Shown here: piece after piece, positions 1 through 10,757 of the stretch
Position numbering within the stretch: position 1 is the first letter of the stretch
How the letters are laid out: the number at the start of each line of letters is the position of its first letter
NCBI RefSeq assembly: GCF_009730915.1
Contig: NC_052474.1
Span: 19,503,501 to 19,567,500 of the forward strand
Reading direction: 5' to 3'
Length of the DNA stretch: 64,000 bases
From: Dioscorea cayenensis subsp. rotundata
Lineage: Eukaryota; Streptophyta; Magnoliopsida; Dioscoreales; Dioscoreaceae
Program-made: the position numbers and the translations under genes
Notes under the pieces: model-generated
What the model was told of the DNA's origin: nothing
What the model saw: only the letters and a program-made list of their open reading frames with translations
The model's database searches: none

Positions 1-230
1 CTATCTGGTTACCGACCATCCCTCCTGAGCACCGTATTCTCTGGGATCTTATCTCCCGTGCAATCTTATGGAACATTTGGATTGAACGAAATTCTCGTAT
101 CTTTCAATCAATTGCGTTACCACCGTATAACATTATGTTTAAAACTGCTAATATGATTCTTTCTTGGTTTTTCAACAGTGCGATGAGTCATCGACAAACA
201 CTCGATGAAAGTTTGCTTTCGGAAAATTAA
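1..230 (+). mobile_element. LINE ORF2 C-terminal end (truncated by window edge)
   Basis: Frame 3 from base 3 is open for 75 codons to a TAA at 228-230. It carries the signature of the zinc-binding C-terminal region of plant L1-type LINE ORF2 proteins: ILWDL followed by ISRAILWNIWIERNSRIFQ. Known LINEs end with this W-x-IW-x-ERN-x-R-x-F block just before the stop codon. About 300 bases of 3' UTR with AATAAAT-like tails follow, up to roughly 570, where sequence homologous to the La-motif array begins. The LINE therefore seems to have landed at the edge of a decayed array unit. The reverse transcriptase lies outside the window. Confidence 0.75.
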
Positions 231-599
231 GCGCTCTCTCAATTTCCTTAGGCTAGATCCTCAACTCCAACCCGGCGACTCCGACCACGATCTTTGCACC
301 CGAGTAGACACTCCTTCTTCGACTTTCTAGGCGGGGCTCGAGATGCCCGTGGTGTCTTCCGTCTTCTGTAGATTTTTTTATCCTTGCTTTTATTTTCTTT
401 GTGGTATTTTGTTTCTCCTCACCACTGGTGAGAGGAGTTTCTTATTTTTGATCTTGTTATTCTTTTCAATAAATCGTGATTTATCCACTTATTTCACTAA
501 ATACGCAACAATTATGAAAACTCATTCATTTATTGCACGAAAGCTCATTATATATATAAAAATAATAATTAAAAACATCAAGATCACCACTTACTAGAT

Positions 600-1040
600 A
601 CCCTTGTTTTAAAAACAGATTCCCCTCCCCACCTTCTCCTCCTTGTCACCCTGCCATTTTGCTAAATAAATAAATTAATTAATAAACAACAACAATAATT
701 TATAATATATATTAATTACATTGAATCAATAAAATATATCTGATAAAAAAAAATACTCATCAAATTTAGAGATTTGAGAGTATCTCACTGTTTTTTTTAC
801 TACATCAATATCTGTGGTGTGTAATTTAACCCGATATAAATAAATAATTAAATAAAGCATCAATATGTAATTTTTTTATTTTTTACTAAAAAATATGACT
901 CATTAATTTTAAATAAAGGTACTTATCACCTAATGTAAAAAAAAAAATCACTCATCATGTTAAATTCAATAATTAAATTAATACCAACTCTTTATTTAAT
1001 GTCTGAATGTGTTTTTCAAATACCAATCTTTTCTTTTGAT
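600..1040 (-). pseudogene. Relic La-motif (LARP1-type) gene, exons 3-5 only
   Basis: Sixth, most decayed member of the array, recognised by alignment to the other units. Exon 4 is at about 760-830 and still reads VKLHTTDIDVVKKTVRYSQ on the minus strand. Exon 3 is at about 956-1036; it keeps DWYLK but has several stop codons. The exon 5 remnant is at about 622-656 (GACAAGGAGGAGAAGG in place of GACAAGGTGAGGAGAAGG). Exons 1 and 2 are missing, and beyond 1060 the homology is replaced by a Tourist MITE. It is not functional. It shows that the array once extended further left. Confidence 0.6.
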
Positions 1041-1168
1041 TTTTACATTATATATGAAAAAAATGTATTCATAAGGAACAAGGGAAATTAAGGTTTTTTT
1101 TTTAAAATATTATTTTCTTAAAATTTACGTACCTAGACGAGGCACAAAAAAATTTGAATGAGCATTTA

Positions 1169-2038
1169 GGGGTTGTTTGGTTACCTGCAACTAGCTGTAA
1201 GTAGGCTGAATGTAACTGATTTACATGTAAAAGGTTGTTTGGTTTGCTGTGAAATCAGTTTTACATGTAAACAGTTTTGCAATTTTGTGTACTTTTGTTG
1301 CATTTCAACTTATAGCAAAATTTGTTGTAAGTTGAAATACAGCAAAACATTTGGGTTAAAATCACCATTCTTCACTCTCCAAATTATGCATTAAAGGAAA
1401 ATAAAAACCTACAGGGTAATCAATTGTTAACATAATTAAACTTATACTTATTTATGTTTTATTAAATTTATTTATTTTTATTTAAAATATACCAATTTGA
1501 ATTTAATTTTAATTAAAAAATATTTTTTTATATAAAATTAAAGAATTTTATATATTTTTAATTTAATAAAATTATTATTAAGTTAATTAATTAATTATTT
1601 TACATTAGTGTTAAGAGTAGATAGGGAGACTTAAATTAATTATTTATAGTTAGTATTTAATTATTTAAGTTTCTTATTATTACTTGGCTTAGTTATTTAA
1701 GTTTCTAATTATTATTTTTAAATGTAATAAATACTTTATTAAATTATTTAATTAATTTAAAAATTAATTTAAATTAAATTAATTATTTAATTTAAATTAT
1801 TTTTTTAATGCATTAGATAATTAATAATAATACTGTATATTAGGTGTAATTCTCACCCCCTCCACTTATATGGTAACTATATCTTCTTACTTACATAAAA
1901 CCAAACAAATTAAAAGTAATACAACATTTTCAGTTACAGCAAACCAAACAACAATGATGTAAATTGAAATTCAGTATTTTCACTTACACTGTAGTTTTAC
2001 TTACATGTAATTTCACTTACAAACAACCAAACATCCCC
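1169..2038. mobile_element. Tourist-like (PIF/Harbinger) MITE, 870 bp
   Basis: The ends are GGGGTTGTTTGGTT and, inverted, GGGGATGTTTGGTTG. The flanks are TTA at 1166-1168 and TTA at 2039-2041, the 3-bp target duplication of PIF/Harbinger elements. Subterminal copies of TTACATGTAA and of the GTTTGGTT motif lie near both ends in opposite orientation. The interior is very AT-rich and has no coding capacity. The short frame at 1173-1394 lies in the terminal repeat and is not a gene. Confidence 0.75.
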
Positions 2039-2347
2039 TTAAGCGCATGTTTGCGTGGGATCCATACACATGATATTTTATTTTTTTAATTTAACAAAAA
2101 ATATTCTTTTTTGTAAAAAAAAAGCCCACGCAACAGTACACATGCAAGCGGTGGCTTCTCTGTTTCTCATCTTAAACACTACTCTCATTTCTTTTATCTT
2201 TTTCATCATCAAGAAGAAGAAGTAAAAACAACAAGAGGAAGAAGGAGAAGAAAAAGAAGAATAGACAAGAGCTAGTGAAGCAAGGTAAATTAATGATCTC
2301 TAGTATCCCTTTCATTACAATATTGTAACCATATATAATTATATATA

Positions 2348-2538
2348 AGGAATGGTGTGAAGTTAGATAGGTGTAATTAGTGTAGTTCACCATTAGATGT
2401 TTGACATGTGGCATGAGATGAGTAATTTTTTAAAAAAGATAAGGACATTATAGGAAAGTTATTATATTTTTATATATATTTGGGACACGTGTCACAATGT
2501 CAATGGTGAACTACACTAACTACACCTAAGTCATTCCC
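2348..2538. mobile_element. Short MITE with long terminal inverted repeats
   Basis: The left arm (AGGAATGG, then AGGTGTAATTAGTGTAG and TTCACCATT) is matched inverted on the right by GGGAATGACTTAGGTGTAG and TTCACCATT. The inverted repeats cover about 50-60 bases on each side. The element lies between TATA-rich flanks, so TA or TATA duplication is possible. The family is not certain; a Tc1/Mariner-type or other foldback MITE would fit. No coding capacity. Confidence 0.6.
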
Positions 2539-2555
2539 TATATTTATTATTATAA

Positions 2556-2831
2556 TACTCCATCCATTCTTTTTTATCTGTCATAAACCCATGTTCCTTT
2601 TTATCAGTCATTTTCTATTATCAAAATGCATTTATTATTTTTTTTCAAAACTATCCTAATATTTTATTCAATTCCCTTCTTGAAATTAAATATGAGAGGA
2701 AAAAGTGAAGATATAAATTATGGGTAATTTTGAAAAGATAACAAACTTTTTATAAAAATTTGTGAAATAATTAATTTATTGGTATGCGAGATTCAGTTAT
2801 TCACTACAGATAAAAATGAACGGAGGGAGTA
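2556..2831. mobile_element. Stowaway-like (Tc1/Mariner) MITE
   Basis: The termini are TACTCCATCCATTC on the left and, inverted, TACTCCCTCCGTTC on the right. Each is followed by a TTTTTATCTGT block. This is the classic Stowaway terminus (CTCCCTCCGT). TA dinucleotides flank both ends. The length of 276 bp and AT-rich non-coding interior are normal for the family. Confidence 0.8.
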
Positions 2832-2844
2832 GCTTGTAATAATT

Positions 2845-2876
<32 letters not shown>

Positions 2877-3146
2877 AATCATGAATTTATTAAAAACTAA
2901 ATGAGTATAGAAAAAAAAAAACTAATTTTTATTAAAAACTAACAAAACTTATGTATGTCCCTTAACTACAAAGCTTTAATTTCATTACTACTACTAATAA
3001 CATGATTAATCCAGCTAACACTAGCTTGTTTATAAATCATAACAAAATCCATGAATTTCCTGCCGGTGGACAAGTGCTGGTGCTGCTATCATGTGACTGT
3101 CTACAACAGTGAGAGTCTAGGGAGCTCATGAAACTCACCGGAGTAT
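2832..3146. other. Intergenic, TA repeat and downstream flank of unit A
   Basis: It opens with a TA microsatellite (about 2847-2868). The segment from about 3000 to 3225 does not match the downstream flanks of units B, C and D, so the array homology breaks just beyond exon 5 of unit A. Nothing else recognised. Confidence 0.5.
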
Positions 3147-4507
3147 TCAACATCGGTGACCTTGTGAGGTGGTTGAGACCGTTGAAAGTGCAACGTGTGG
3201 TTGGGAGAATAATGAAGAGGTTAATTTTAAAAAACGAATTACTCTGCTGCCCTCCGGCCTCCTCCTCCTCCTCACTTTGTCTTTCTACAAGGTGAATATA
3301 ACTTTTTAGTTATATGTAATTTATAGTATTAATCACATGCATGGAATCAAGAAAATATATTTAATTAGAAAACTCACATGGAATTCAAGGAATTGAGAGT
3401 CTTTCACTGCGTCCTTTACTACATCAATATTGGTGGTGCGCAATTTAATCTGAAATAAATAAATAAATAAATAAATAAATAAATGAAGTACTAATCATAT
3501 GGATAATTCTTATTTTTTATTTTTTATTTAAAAAATAGAACTCACCATGTTAAATCCTGCGATTAGATTCATATCAACCCATCCTTCAGTGTCCATTTGT
3601 TTTTTCAAATACCAATCATCTTCTAGATTAATATCACTATGGAAAACAAAACATAAAAGAAATTATTCATAATCAACGGTGAAATAAATTAAAAATAAAC
3701 AAAGAAAACAAAATTTAAACCTGAAGTAATACTCAATTTGCTCACGAATCTGAACTGGTAATGGTTTATCATTATGTAATGATGGTTGATTTGCCCGTGA
3801 TTGCCATAGTTGTGACGAAGGTAATGGTGATAATGATTGTAGCGGCGCCTTTGGTACCAAGGCAAATTGTGATACCGATTCCAATGATAAACAAGATGGC
3901 TCTTGTTGTTGAAGTAATGGGTAATAATATTGAAGGAATACATGGTTTTCAAAATTATGGCAACCTAAAAAAAAAATTATACGACATAAGCATATATATA
4001 TATATATATATATATTAAAATTAGTGAAATAATTAAAATTTGTTTTACTAATAAAATAAATCGCGCCAAGAGTAAGATGAAAGAGAAAATAATCAATGAA
4101 AGCTGGTTAAAGCAATGAAATAAAAACAGATATAAATTAAAAACTAAAAAAAAATTTTGTTTGTGTTTTTTTTTCTATTTTTAAAGAATCTATAAAATAT
4201 TAAGATGAAAATAGGTATAGGAGCAAAAAAAATAAAAAAATAAAAACCTTAAAAATTTGTTTAATCATTGTTAAAAATACATAAAAAAAAAAATAATAAT
4301 AATCATCATATACTTACCAAAGTATGGCTCCGAAAGTGGCTCCAACGGTGGGTCCATGAAAGGTGAATTCACAAAAGGAGAGCTTGCTAAATAAGAAGAA
4401 AGTGGAGGTTGGGGATTCATGTACATGTTATAACTCATGTTGTTGTTGTTGTAGCAGCTTGTTGGTGTTGATCGTTGGTTGTAGTTGTTTCTAAATTGGT
4501 ATGTCAC
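3147..4507 (-). pseudogene. La-motif (LARP1-type) gene, unit A, start codon lost
   Basis: Five exons: 4507-4318, 3964-3721, 3636-3546, 3449-3378, 3284-3147. The translation joins in frame and includes the La-motif hallmarks IREQIEYYFSDINLEDDWYL, GWVDMNLIAGFNM and DKVRRR. La motifs in LARPs bind RNA 3' ends, typically poly(A) or 5'TOP RNAs in the LARP1 family. Two lesions: the codon aligned with the ATG of units B and C is GTG (4505-4507), with an in-frame TAA just upstream. Exon 5 is 2 bases shorter than in B after the VRRRRR stretch, so it misses the shared stop and runs on for about 32 foreign residues. An internal in-frame ATG (MSYNMYMNP, about codon 24) could allow a shorter product with an intact La motif. 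Confidence 0.7.
3453..3484. repeat. Tetranucleotide microsatellite (AAAT)n
   Basis: About seven AAAT/TAAA units lie in intron 3 of unit A, next to the exon 4 acceptor. Units B, C and D have shorter versions at the same place, so length varies between copies. Confidence 0.85.
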
Positions 4508-5469
4508 GGTGGGTAATTAAAAGAACTTTCCAAAAATAATACAACTAAAAAGTGAAAACACTAGAAATAAGAAGTTTGTAATAAGAAGTGTGTATATATA
4601 TAAATCTAACCGAAACAAATAACTTAGAAAAAGAATCAGAGTGAGAGTAGACTTCGATTTCTATATAAATTCAAATATGTTTATTGTTAGGATTTGATTT
4701 TCTATTGGAATTTAAACTATTCATATATAAAAATCTAAGATGGAGTAGGATTTTGATTTTTATTTAAATTCAAATATATTTATTATTTATCATTAATTTT
4801 TATTTTTGAGTTGGACACTGTTTAAGTGTTTTAAAGTATTTTCGTTTTAATCGTATATGCATAGTTCATAAATAAAAGAGAAAAGTAACTAAAAAACCCT
4901 TAAGTTTTATGAAATCCCCAAATCAATAATCCCTCTATTTCTTTAATCTTTAATCTACTTTTCTTTTTTTTTTTTAAAAAAAAAATAACTTTTCAATTTA
5001 ACTACCGTGTTAACCGAGTCAAAATTCATGTAAAAATTACGATTAGAATGCCAAGGTCATTGAATTTGAAAATTAAACTTGTTATAAAAAAGCTGTTTTG
5101 CCCTCATACCAAACATGACTCATTTTATAAAATCAATATATATTTTCTTTAATTTTTTAAAATATAATGATATAACAACTAGCATTGTATATTTTATTAA
5201 ATCAATAATTTTAATAAATAAACATTGGGATAATATCTAACATGGGTTACAAATCAAGCACGATTCTGATCATGGGTTGAAGTAACAGTATTGTTCATAT
5301 ACTCACATATGTATTATTAATTAGGGGAAAAAATAAATGTCTAAACACTTTTTTTTTGTTTGATGAGAATGTCAAATAATTAAATTGGGAACTTGAAACT
5401 TGGAACTTAGAAGTGTCAAATTAAAATTAAAGCGACATCACTGCGTACACCATCATGCAAGTCATGGAA
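4508..5469. other. Upstream region of La-motif unit A
   Basis: AT-rich, non-coding, and conserved as a block upstream of units B, C and partly D. It includes a TATATATATAAAT stretch about 90 bases before the first exon that could serve as a TATA element on the minus strand. No other gene seen. Confidence 0.5.
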
Positions 5470-5790
5470 TGTTGAAACCCCCTCTGAAGCTTGAATCCTC
5501 CCCTGAAGATCAGATTGTCCCAAGCTTCAATTTATAGAGGTTTTCCGACAAGGAAATGGAGAAGAAAAGAAATTCAATTTCATTGATCTTGATCAAAGTG
5601 AATGTAAAACTGTATATAATTGTATACATTACAATGCCTTATATATATATAGCTTTTCTTCTCTAATACAACATGTGAGAAAAGAACTGTTGAGCTGGAT
5701 AACAGAAAGCCTAACTAACTGCTGGCATGTCTCAACTGTCTTGATGATGTGGCTCAACTGCTGAGCTGGATGACCATTTTAACTCCCCCT
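5470..5790 (-). mobile_element. Copia 3' end relic (polypurine tract plus LTR), unit A
   Basis: Read on the minus strand, a polypurine tract (GAAGGGGGAG) is followed by about 315 bases with LTR character and a terminus ending TTTCAACA at 5470. Matching blocks lie upstream of unit B (about 10440-10757) and unit C (about 14493-15077). The TG at the LTR start is degenerate. No internal coding region survives beyond about 100 bases left of the tract. I infer an old 3'-truncated insertion that was amplified with the array. Confidence 0.5.
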
Positions 5791-5901
5791 TCAATTGTCA
5801 GTCATTAGTTGAGCATCATCGAGCATCTTCCTTTTCAATAAAACTTCAACTTCTCAATAAATCCCTGAATCAATGTGTAGGATGAAACAAGCTTCAATAA
5901 A

Positions 5902-6772
5902 GGTATAATCACCAAAATAGTCCATGTATTTTCTCTCTCTATCATTTTAGTCCCTCTATTCAGAAATACTCCCGACTAGTTCTTTTACTTTTGAAAATGT
6001 GCCCATCTAGTTATAAATGCTCAAAACTAGTCCCTCTACTTTTAAAAATACACCCACTTAGTCTTTCTAATTAGGTTATTTTTAAAAGTAAAAAGAACTA
6101 GTTGGGAGCATTTCTAACTAAGTGCAATACATTTTTCAAAAAGTAGGAGGATTAATCGGGGAGTATTTTTTAAGTAGAGGTGTTAAATATTGGCTTGATA
6201 TCCCTGGGATGAAGTCCCAAATCTTGATCTCTTTTAATCCAACGGCCTCAGATCGCTCTATCGCTTATATGTAGCTATGTTTGTCGGTGTTGCGAGAATG
6301 AGAGAAAAGAGAGAAGGATGAGAGAGGGTGAGTTCTCTCAGTATTCTGAGAGTGAAAAGAGTGGTGTAGAGAGTAGCTCTCTGCTCTTACTCGATCTCAT
6401 TAAAGTAAGGTAAGGCCCTTGTTTTTCGGCGTAGCGCTAGCTCTGTAGCCTCGGAATCCTCTCGTGGTTTACGCCCTATTTTTTTATACTCAGACTCATA
6501 TCCCCCACGATATAGTGAAGATTGCTCTCCGTGACGTAGGTTTCGCTTCACTAAACCACGCTAAATCTAGTGTCTCTTAATTTATTCTCAGCGAGATCGG
6601 TCAGTATGTTATCCTCGCGATTGCTCCATTCATCGCGCTGATCGCTAGATATTGCGATATCAGCACACCGTGTTCGACTGAATCACACACCTAGTTCCGC
6701 GCTTCTTCACACGCAATGAGAGGGATCGAAAGAAGAGAGAAAAGTAGAATCTACTACTTGTAATATTATACC
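5902..6772. mobile_element. Mutator-like non-autonomous element, 871 bp
   Basis: The termini are GGTATAAT and its exact inverse ATTATACC. The flanks are 9-base near-duplications, TTCAATAAA (5893-5901) and TTTAATAAA (6773-6781). Nine-base target duplications are typical of Mutator-like elements. The paralogous spacers supply two empty sites: a single TTTAATAAA at 10862-10870 (unit B) and at 15179-15187 (unit C). The interior has short inverted blocks near 5930-6180 and a non-coding remainder. The terminal repeats are short, so the family call is softer than the insertion call. Confidence 0.7.
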
Positions 6773-8093
6773 TTTAATAAATGCATACACTCTCATAAAA
6801 CATGGAAGTCCAACAATGCAAACACAATACTCATGTCCATGTATGAGGTTCTGTAAACTCTTCCACCACTCTAAATAAATTAAATAAATAAAAATAAAAG
6901 GAAATTAAGTTGAGATAAAGAAGAAGAAGGATTAATTAATCCAATGACCTCTTGTTTGATTGGTAGTGAGTCTTTTGCATTGGATATTTGTGGAGAAGGC
7001 AGTTTGAACCTCAACTCATGGAGGACAGTGTAAACACCAATGTGTTGGGTTATTAACTCAATATTTATACACGTTTTTAATACTTGGCTTGCCCATAATT
7101 AATAATAAAAAAAATTAATACTAGAAGAGATGATCATTCACCGGAAAGACTAGGATTATAACATCAGTACCACCACCACCACCACCACCACCACCAAAGC
7201 TTCGACCACCTACATATCGAGCGTGTTGCTCATGAACACCAAGAGATGATAGACCGCATAGGATTAGTTTGGGTCCTAGATTTTTTAGTGTTTAGAAAAT
7301 ATCATGTTTTCTTAAAATTATTTATTTTATAAAAAAATACAGTTTTGGAGAAAAATAATCATATTAATGGTGTGTCATGTTCACTCTATAATTTTTTTTG
7401 TTATTATTGTATTTTTAAAAAATAATTATATGATTTTATAATTTCATAATTTCTTTTCTCTCTATTCCACGGTTAACAAAATATATTGACTATTTGTACT
7501 TTGTACCACAATTTTTTTTTTCATAAATATAAATGGAGAATGTTATAGTGGTTGAATAATTTATTTATTTATTCATCTATAAGTAAATTAAAAAAAAAAA
7601 TTGTCAAGGCTTATTACTTAAATTTGTGTGTAATTTTTTTTCTTATTTAATTTTATGGCTGATGTAGATAAACCAACAAAGTATAGCTATAATAGAAATT
7701 AATTAAACAATGAAAAATTAATAACCTAAGTGGAACACAAATATAATTAAATATGTTTTAAAAATGTTACACCACATTGAGTCCGAATAATGGTATTTCT
7801 ACAAATGGAATATTATTCTATAGATGAAATAACATTATTATATATATATATATACCTATATATAAAGAGAGAGTGTGCTTATTAACAAGAATAAGCACTT
7901 AGCTAGACACCTTGAAACCAAATTTAGTTGTAAAATCAAATCTTTCAAACTCAGAATTCTTTAAGTACGATGGAACCAAGTGTTTACTGGGGCATATCTT
8001 GGTCTTCTTGCCATCCTGTCTCCTTCTTCTGTGATGGTTCTAAGCTCCAGTTGGATCACTCTGGTTTATTTCTTTTAGCTTAGATCAAAATCT

Positions 8094-8142
<49 letters not shown>

Positions 8143-8273
8143 CCAAAGTGAAAAAAATATACAGCAATTAAGAAATTCTTTCATTTATTTCACAAAGGTC
8201 AATTATATAGGAAAATTTAAAATGTTCAAGATCACAACTTACTAGATTTTCTTGGTTTTAAAAAACAAACGCA
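6773..8273. other. Spacer between array units A and B
   Basis: Non-coding. It is homologous over most of its length to the spacers at about 10871-12250 and 15188-16650. Contains a CAC trinucleotide run (about 7169-7196) and a long TA microsatellite (about 8098-8140) just downstream of unit B. About 110 bases near 7850-7965 are absent from the B-C spacer but present in the C-D spacer. Confidence 0.6.
8098..8140. repeat. TA microsatellite downstream of unit B
   Basis: About 20 TA units. The matching position downstream of unit C (12055-12102) holds a similar run and that of unit D only a remnant, so it expanded within the array. Confidence 0.9.
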
Positions 8274-9564
8274 TTACTCTACTACTCTCCTCCACCTCCT
8301 CCTTCTCCTCACCTTGTCATTCTGCAAGATAAATAAAACTTTAATAAGTTATATATAATTTATAGTATTAATCACATTTAATTAACAAAATATATTTAAT
8401 TAAAAACTCACATGGAATTCAAGGAATTGAGAGTATTTCACTGCCTCCTTTACCACATCAATGTCGGTGGTGCGCATTTTAACCTGAAATAAATAATAAA
8501 TAAATAAACTACCAATATAGGTAACTTTTATTTTTATTTTTTATTAAAAAAATATGACTCACCATGTTAAATCCGGCGATTAGATTGATGTCAACCCATC
8601 CTTCACTATCCATTTGTTTTTTCAAATACCAATCATCTTCTAGATTAATATCACTATAAAAAAGCAAAAAAAATAAAATCATAATCAATGATGAAATAAA
8701 CTAAAATAAACAAAAAAAAAAAAAGCAAAATTTATACCTAAAATAATACTCAATTTGTTCGCGAATCTGGTCAGACAATGATTTCTCATTATGTAATGAT
8801 GGTTGATGTGCTTGTAATTGTGATGGATGTGACAGCAATGAATGTGGTAACGATTGCAACGACTTTGGTTCTAAAGCAAATTGTGATAGTGATTCCAATG
8901 GTAAATAAGATGGCACTTGCTTTTGCGGTGATGGGCAATAATACTGAGGGAATACATTGTTTTCAAAATTATGAAAATCTGAAAAAAAAAAAAAATTATA
9001 TGACATAAGAAGCATATATATATATATATTAAAATCAATGAAATAATTAAATTTGGTCTTACTAACAAAATAAATTATATTAACAGTAAGATCAAAGAGA
9101 AAATAATCAAATACAACCTATTAAACCAATGAAATAAAAACACATATAAATTAAAAAAAAACAAATTAAGTTTTTTATTTTTTATTTTCAAGAAATCTAT
9201 AAAATATTAAGATGAGAGTAGGGATAGGAAAAAAAACCAAAAACCTCAAAATTTTGTTTAACCATTGGTATAGAGAAGTTTGATAAACCAAGCCAATTAT
9301 AATATAATATATTAATATGCATATATATAAAAAATAAAATAAAATAATCATCTACTCACCAAAGTATGGATGCGAAGGTTGCTCCACCGGTGGGCCCACA
9401 AAAGGTTGATGCACGTAAGAAGAGACGGCCAAATAATGAGGAAGTGGAGGTTGGAGATTCACATACATGTTGTTATAATTCATGTTGTTATTGTTGTAAT
9501 AACTTGGTGTTGGTGTTGGTCGTTGGTTGTAGTTATTTCTATATTGGTTTGAACCGTATTTCAT
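8274..9564 (-). CDS. Small La-motif protein (LARP1-type), unit B, intact
   Basis: The only array member with an undamaged reading frame. Exons are 9564-9360, 8978-8738, 8653-8563, 8483-8412 and 8321-8274, all with GT-AG boundaries and matching phases: 657 bases, 218 residues. Residues 1-70 are low complexity (MKYGSNQYRNNYNQRP, then Asn/Pro/Tyr). About 130-218 form the La motif, with REQIEYYFSDINLEDDWYL, MDSEGWVDINLIAGFNM, RTTDIDVVKEAVKYSQFL and NDKVRRR. The protein ends 8 residues later. Plant LARP1 proteins are several hundred residues and have long N-terminal regions, so this is a stripped version without RRM or DM15 repeats. Role inferred only: RNA-binding, probably cytoplasmic. A TATATATATAAAT stretch lies about 70-85 bases upstream. 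Expression is not shown by the sequence. Confidence 0.8.
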
Positions 9565-10439
9565 GGTGGGTAATTAAAAGAATTTTCCAAGAATAATACA
9601 ACTAAAACACTAAAAATAGAAAGTGTGTGTATATATATATATATAAATCTAATAGAAATAAATAACCTAGAAAAAAAACAGAGTGAGAGTAGATTTTGAT
9701 TTCTATATAAATTCAAATATATTTATAGTTAGGATTTTATTTCTACTGGAATATAAACTATTCATATCCAAGTTTCTCTGAGGGAGTAAGATTTTGATTT
9801 CTACTCAAATTCAGAAATATTTATTATTTATCATTAACTTTTTTAAAAGATTTATTATCTTGTTCCATTGTAATATTTGGATACTGTTTGAATGTTTTAA
9901 ATTATTTACGTCTTAAGCGTCTATGCGTAGTTTATAAATAAAAGAGAAAAATAACTAAAAGTTCCCAAAGTTTTATAAAATCCCCCAATCAATAATTATT
10001 ATAATGCCATTGTCACTGAATTTGAAAATTAAACTTGTTATAAAAAGACTGTTTTGCCCTCGTTCCAAACATGACAAATTTTATCAAATCAATATATATT
10101 TTTTAATTTTTTCTAATATAATGATGTAACAATTAGCATATATAGTATGTTTTATTAAAACAATAATTTTAATAAACATCCATAGAGATACTATCTAACA
10201 TGGCTTACCAATTAAGCATGATCCAGATATATATGGGTCGAAGTAGCAGAACTGTTTATACACTGTTCACACACATAATTTAATTAGGGGAGAAAAAAAG
10301 TCTAAACACTTCTTCACACACTTCTTCACAGTTTGATGAAAATGTCAAATAATTAAATTGGAAACTTGGAACTTGGAAGTGTCAAATTAAAAGCGATATC
10401 ACTAGGTACACCATCATGCAAGGCATGGAATGTTGAAAC
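9565..10439. other. Upstream region of La-motif unit B
   Basis: Conserved upstream block, matching 4508-5469 and 13541-14490. It contains the TATA-like stretch at about 9635-9650. AT-rich; no gene seen. Confidence 0.5.
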
Positions 10440-10757
10440 CTCCTCTAAAGCTTGAATCCTCTCCTGAAGATCAGATTGTCCCAGTAATCAAGCTTCAGTC
10501 CATGGAGTTTTTCAGACAAGAAAATAGAGAAGCAAAGAAATTCAATTTCATTGATCAAGTTAAGTGCGTGTAAAACTGTATATAATTGTATGCATTACAA
10601 TGCCTTATATATATAGCTTTTCTTCTCTCATACAACATGTGAGAAAAGAACTATTGAGCTGGATAACAGAATGCCTAACTAACTGCTGACAAGTGTCAAC
10701 TGTCTTGATGATGTGGCTCAACTGCTGAGCTGGACAACCATTATAACTCCCCTTCAA
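10440..10757 (-). mobile_element. Copia 3' end relic, unit B copy
   Basis: Same block as upstream of unit A: minus-strand polypurine tract GAAGGGGAG at about 10748-10756, LTR-like body, and terminus ending GTTTCAACA near 10433. It diverges from the A copy by point changes and small indels and was carried along by the array duplication. Confidence 0.45.

Noticed and set aside
2172..2414. Minus-strand frame of 80 codons with a Phe/Leu-rich run
   Set aside because: The run comes from a GAAGAA-type simple repeat and the frame extends into a MITE.
7165..7196. CAC-rich run as a possible CRISPR-like or coding repeat
   Set aside because: It is a simple trinucleotide microsatellite without spacers or frame; plant nuclear DNA has no CRISPR arrays.
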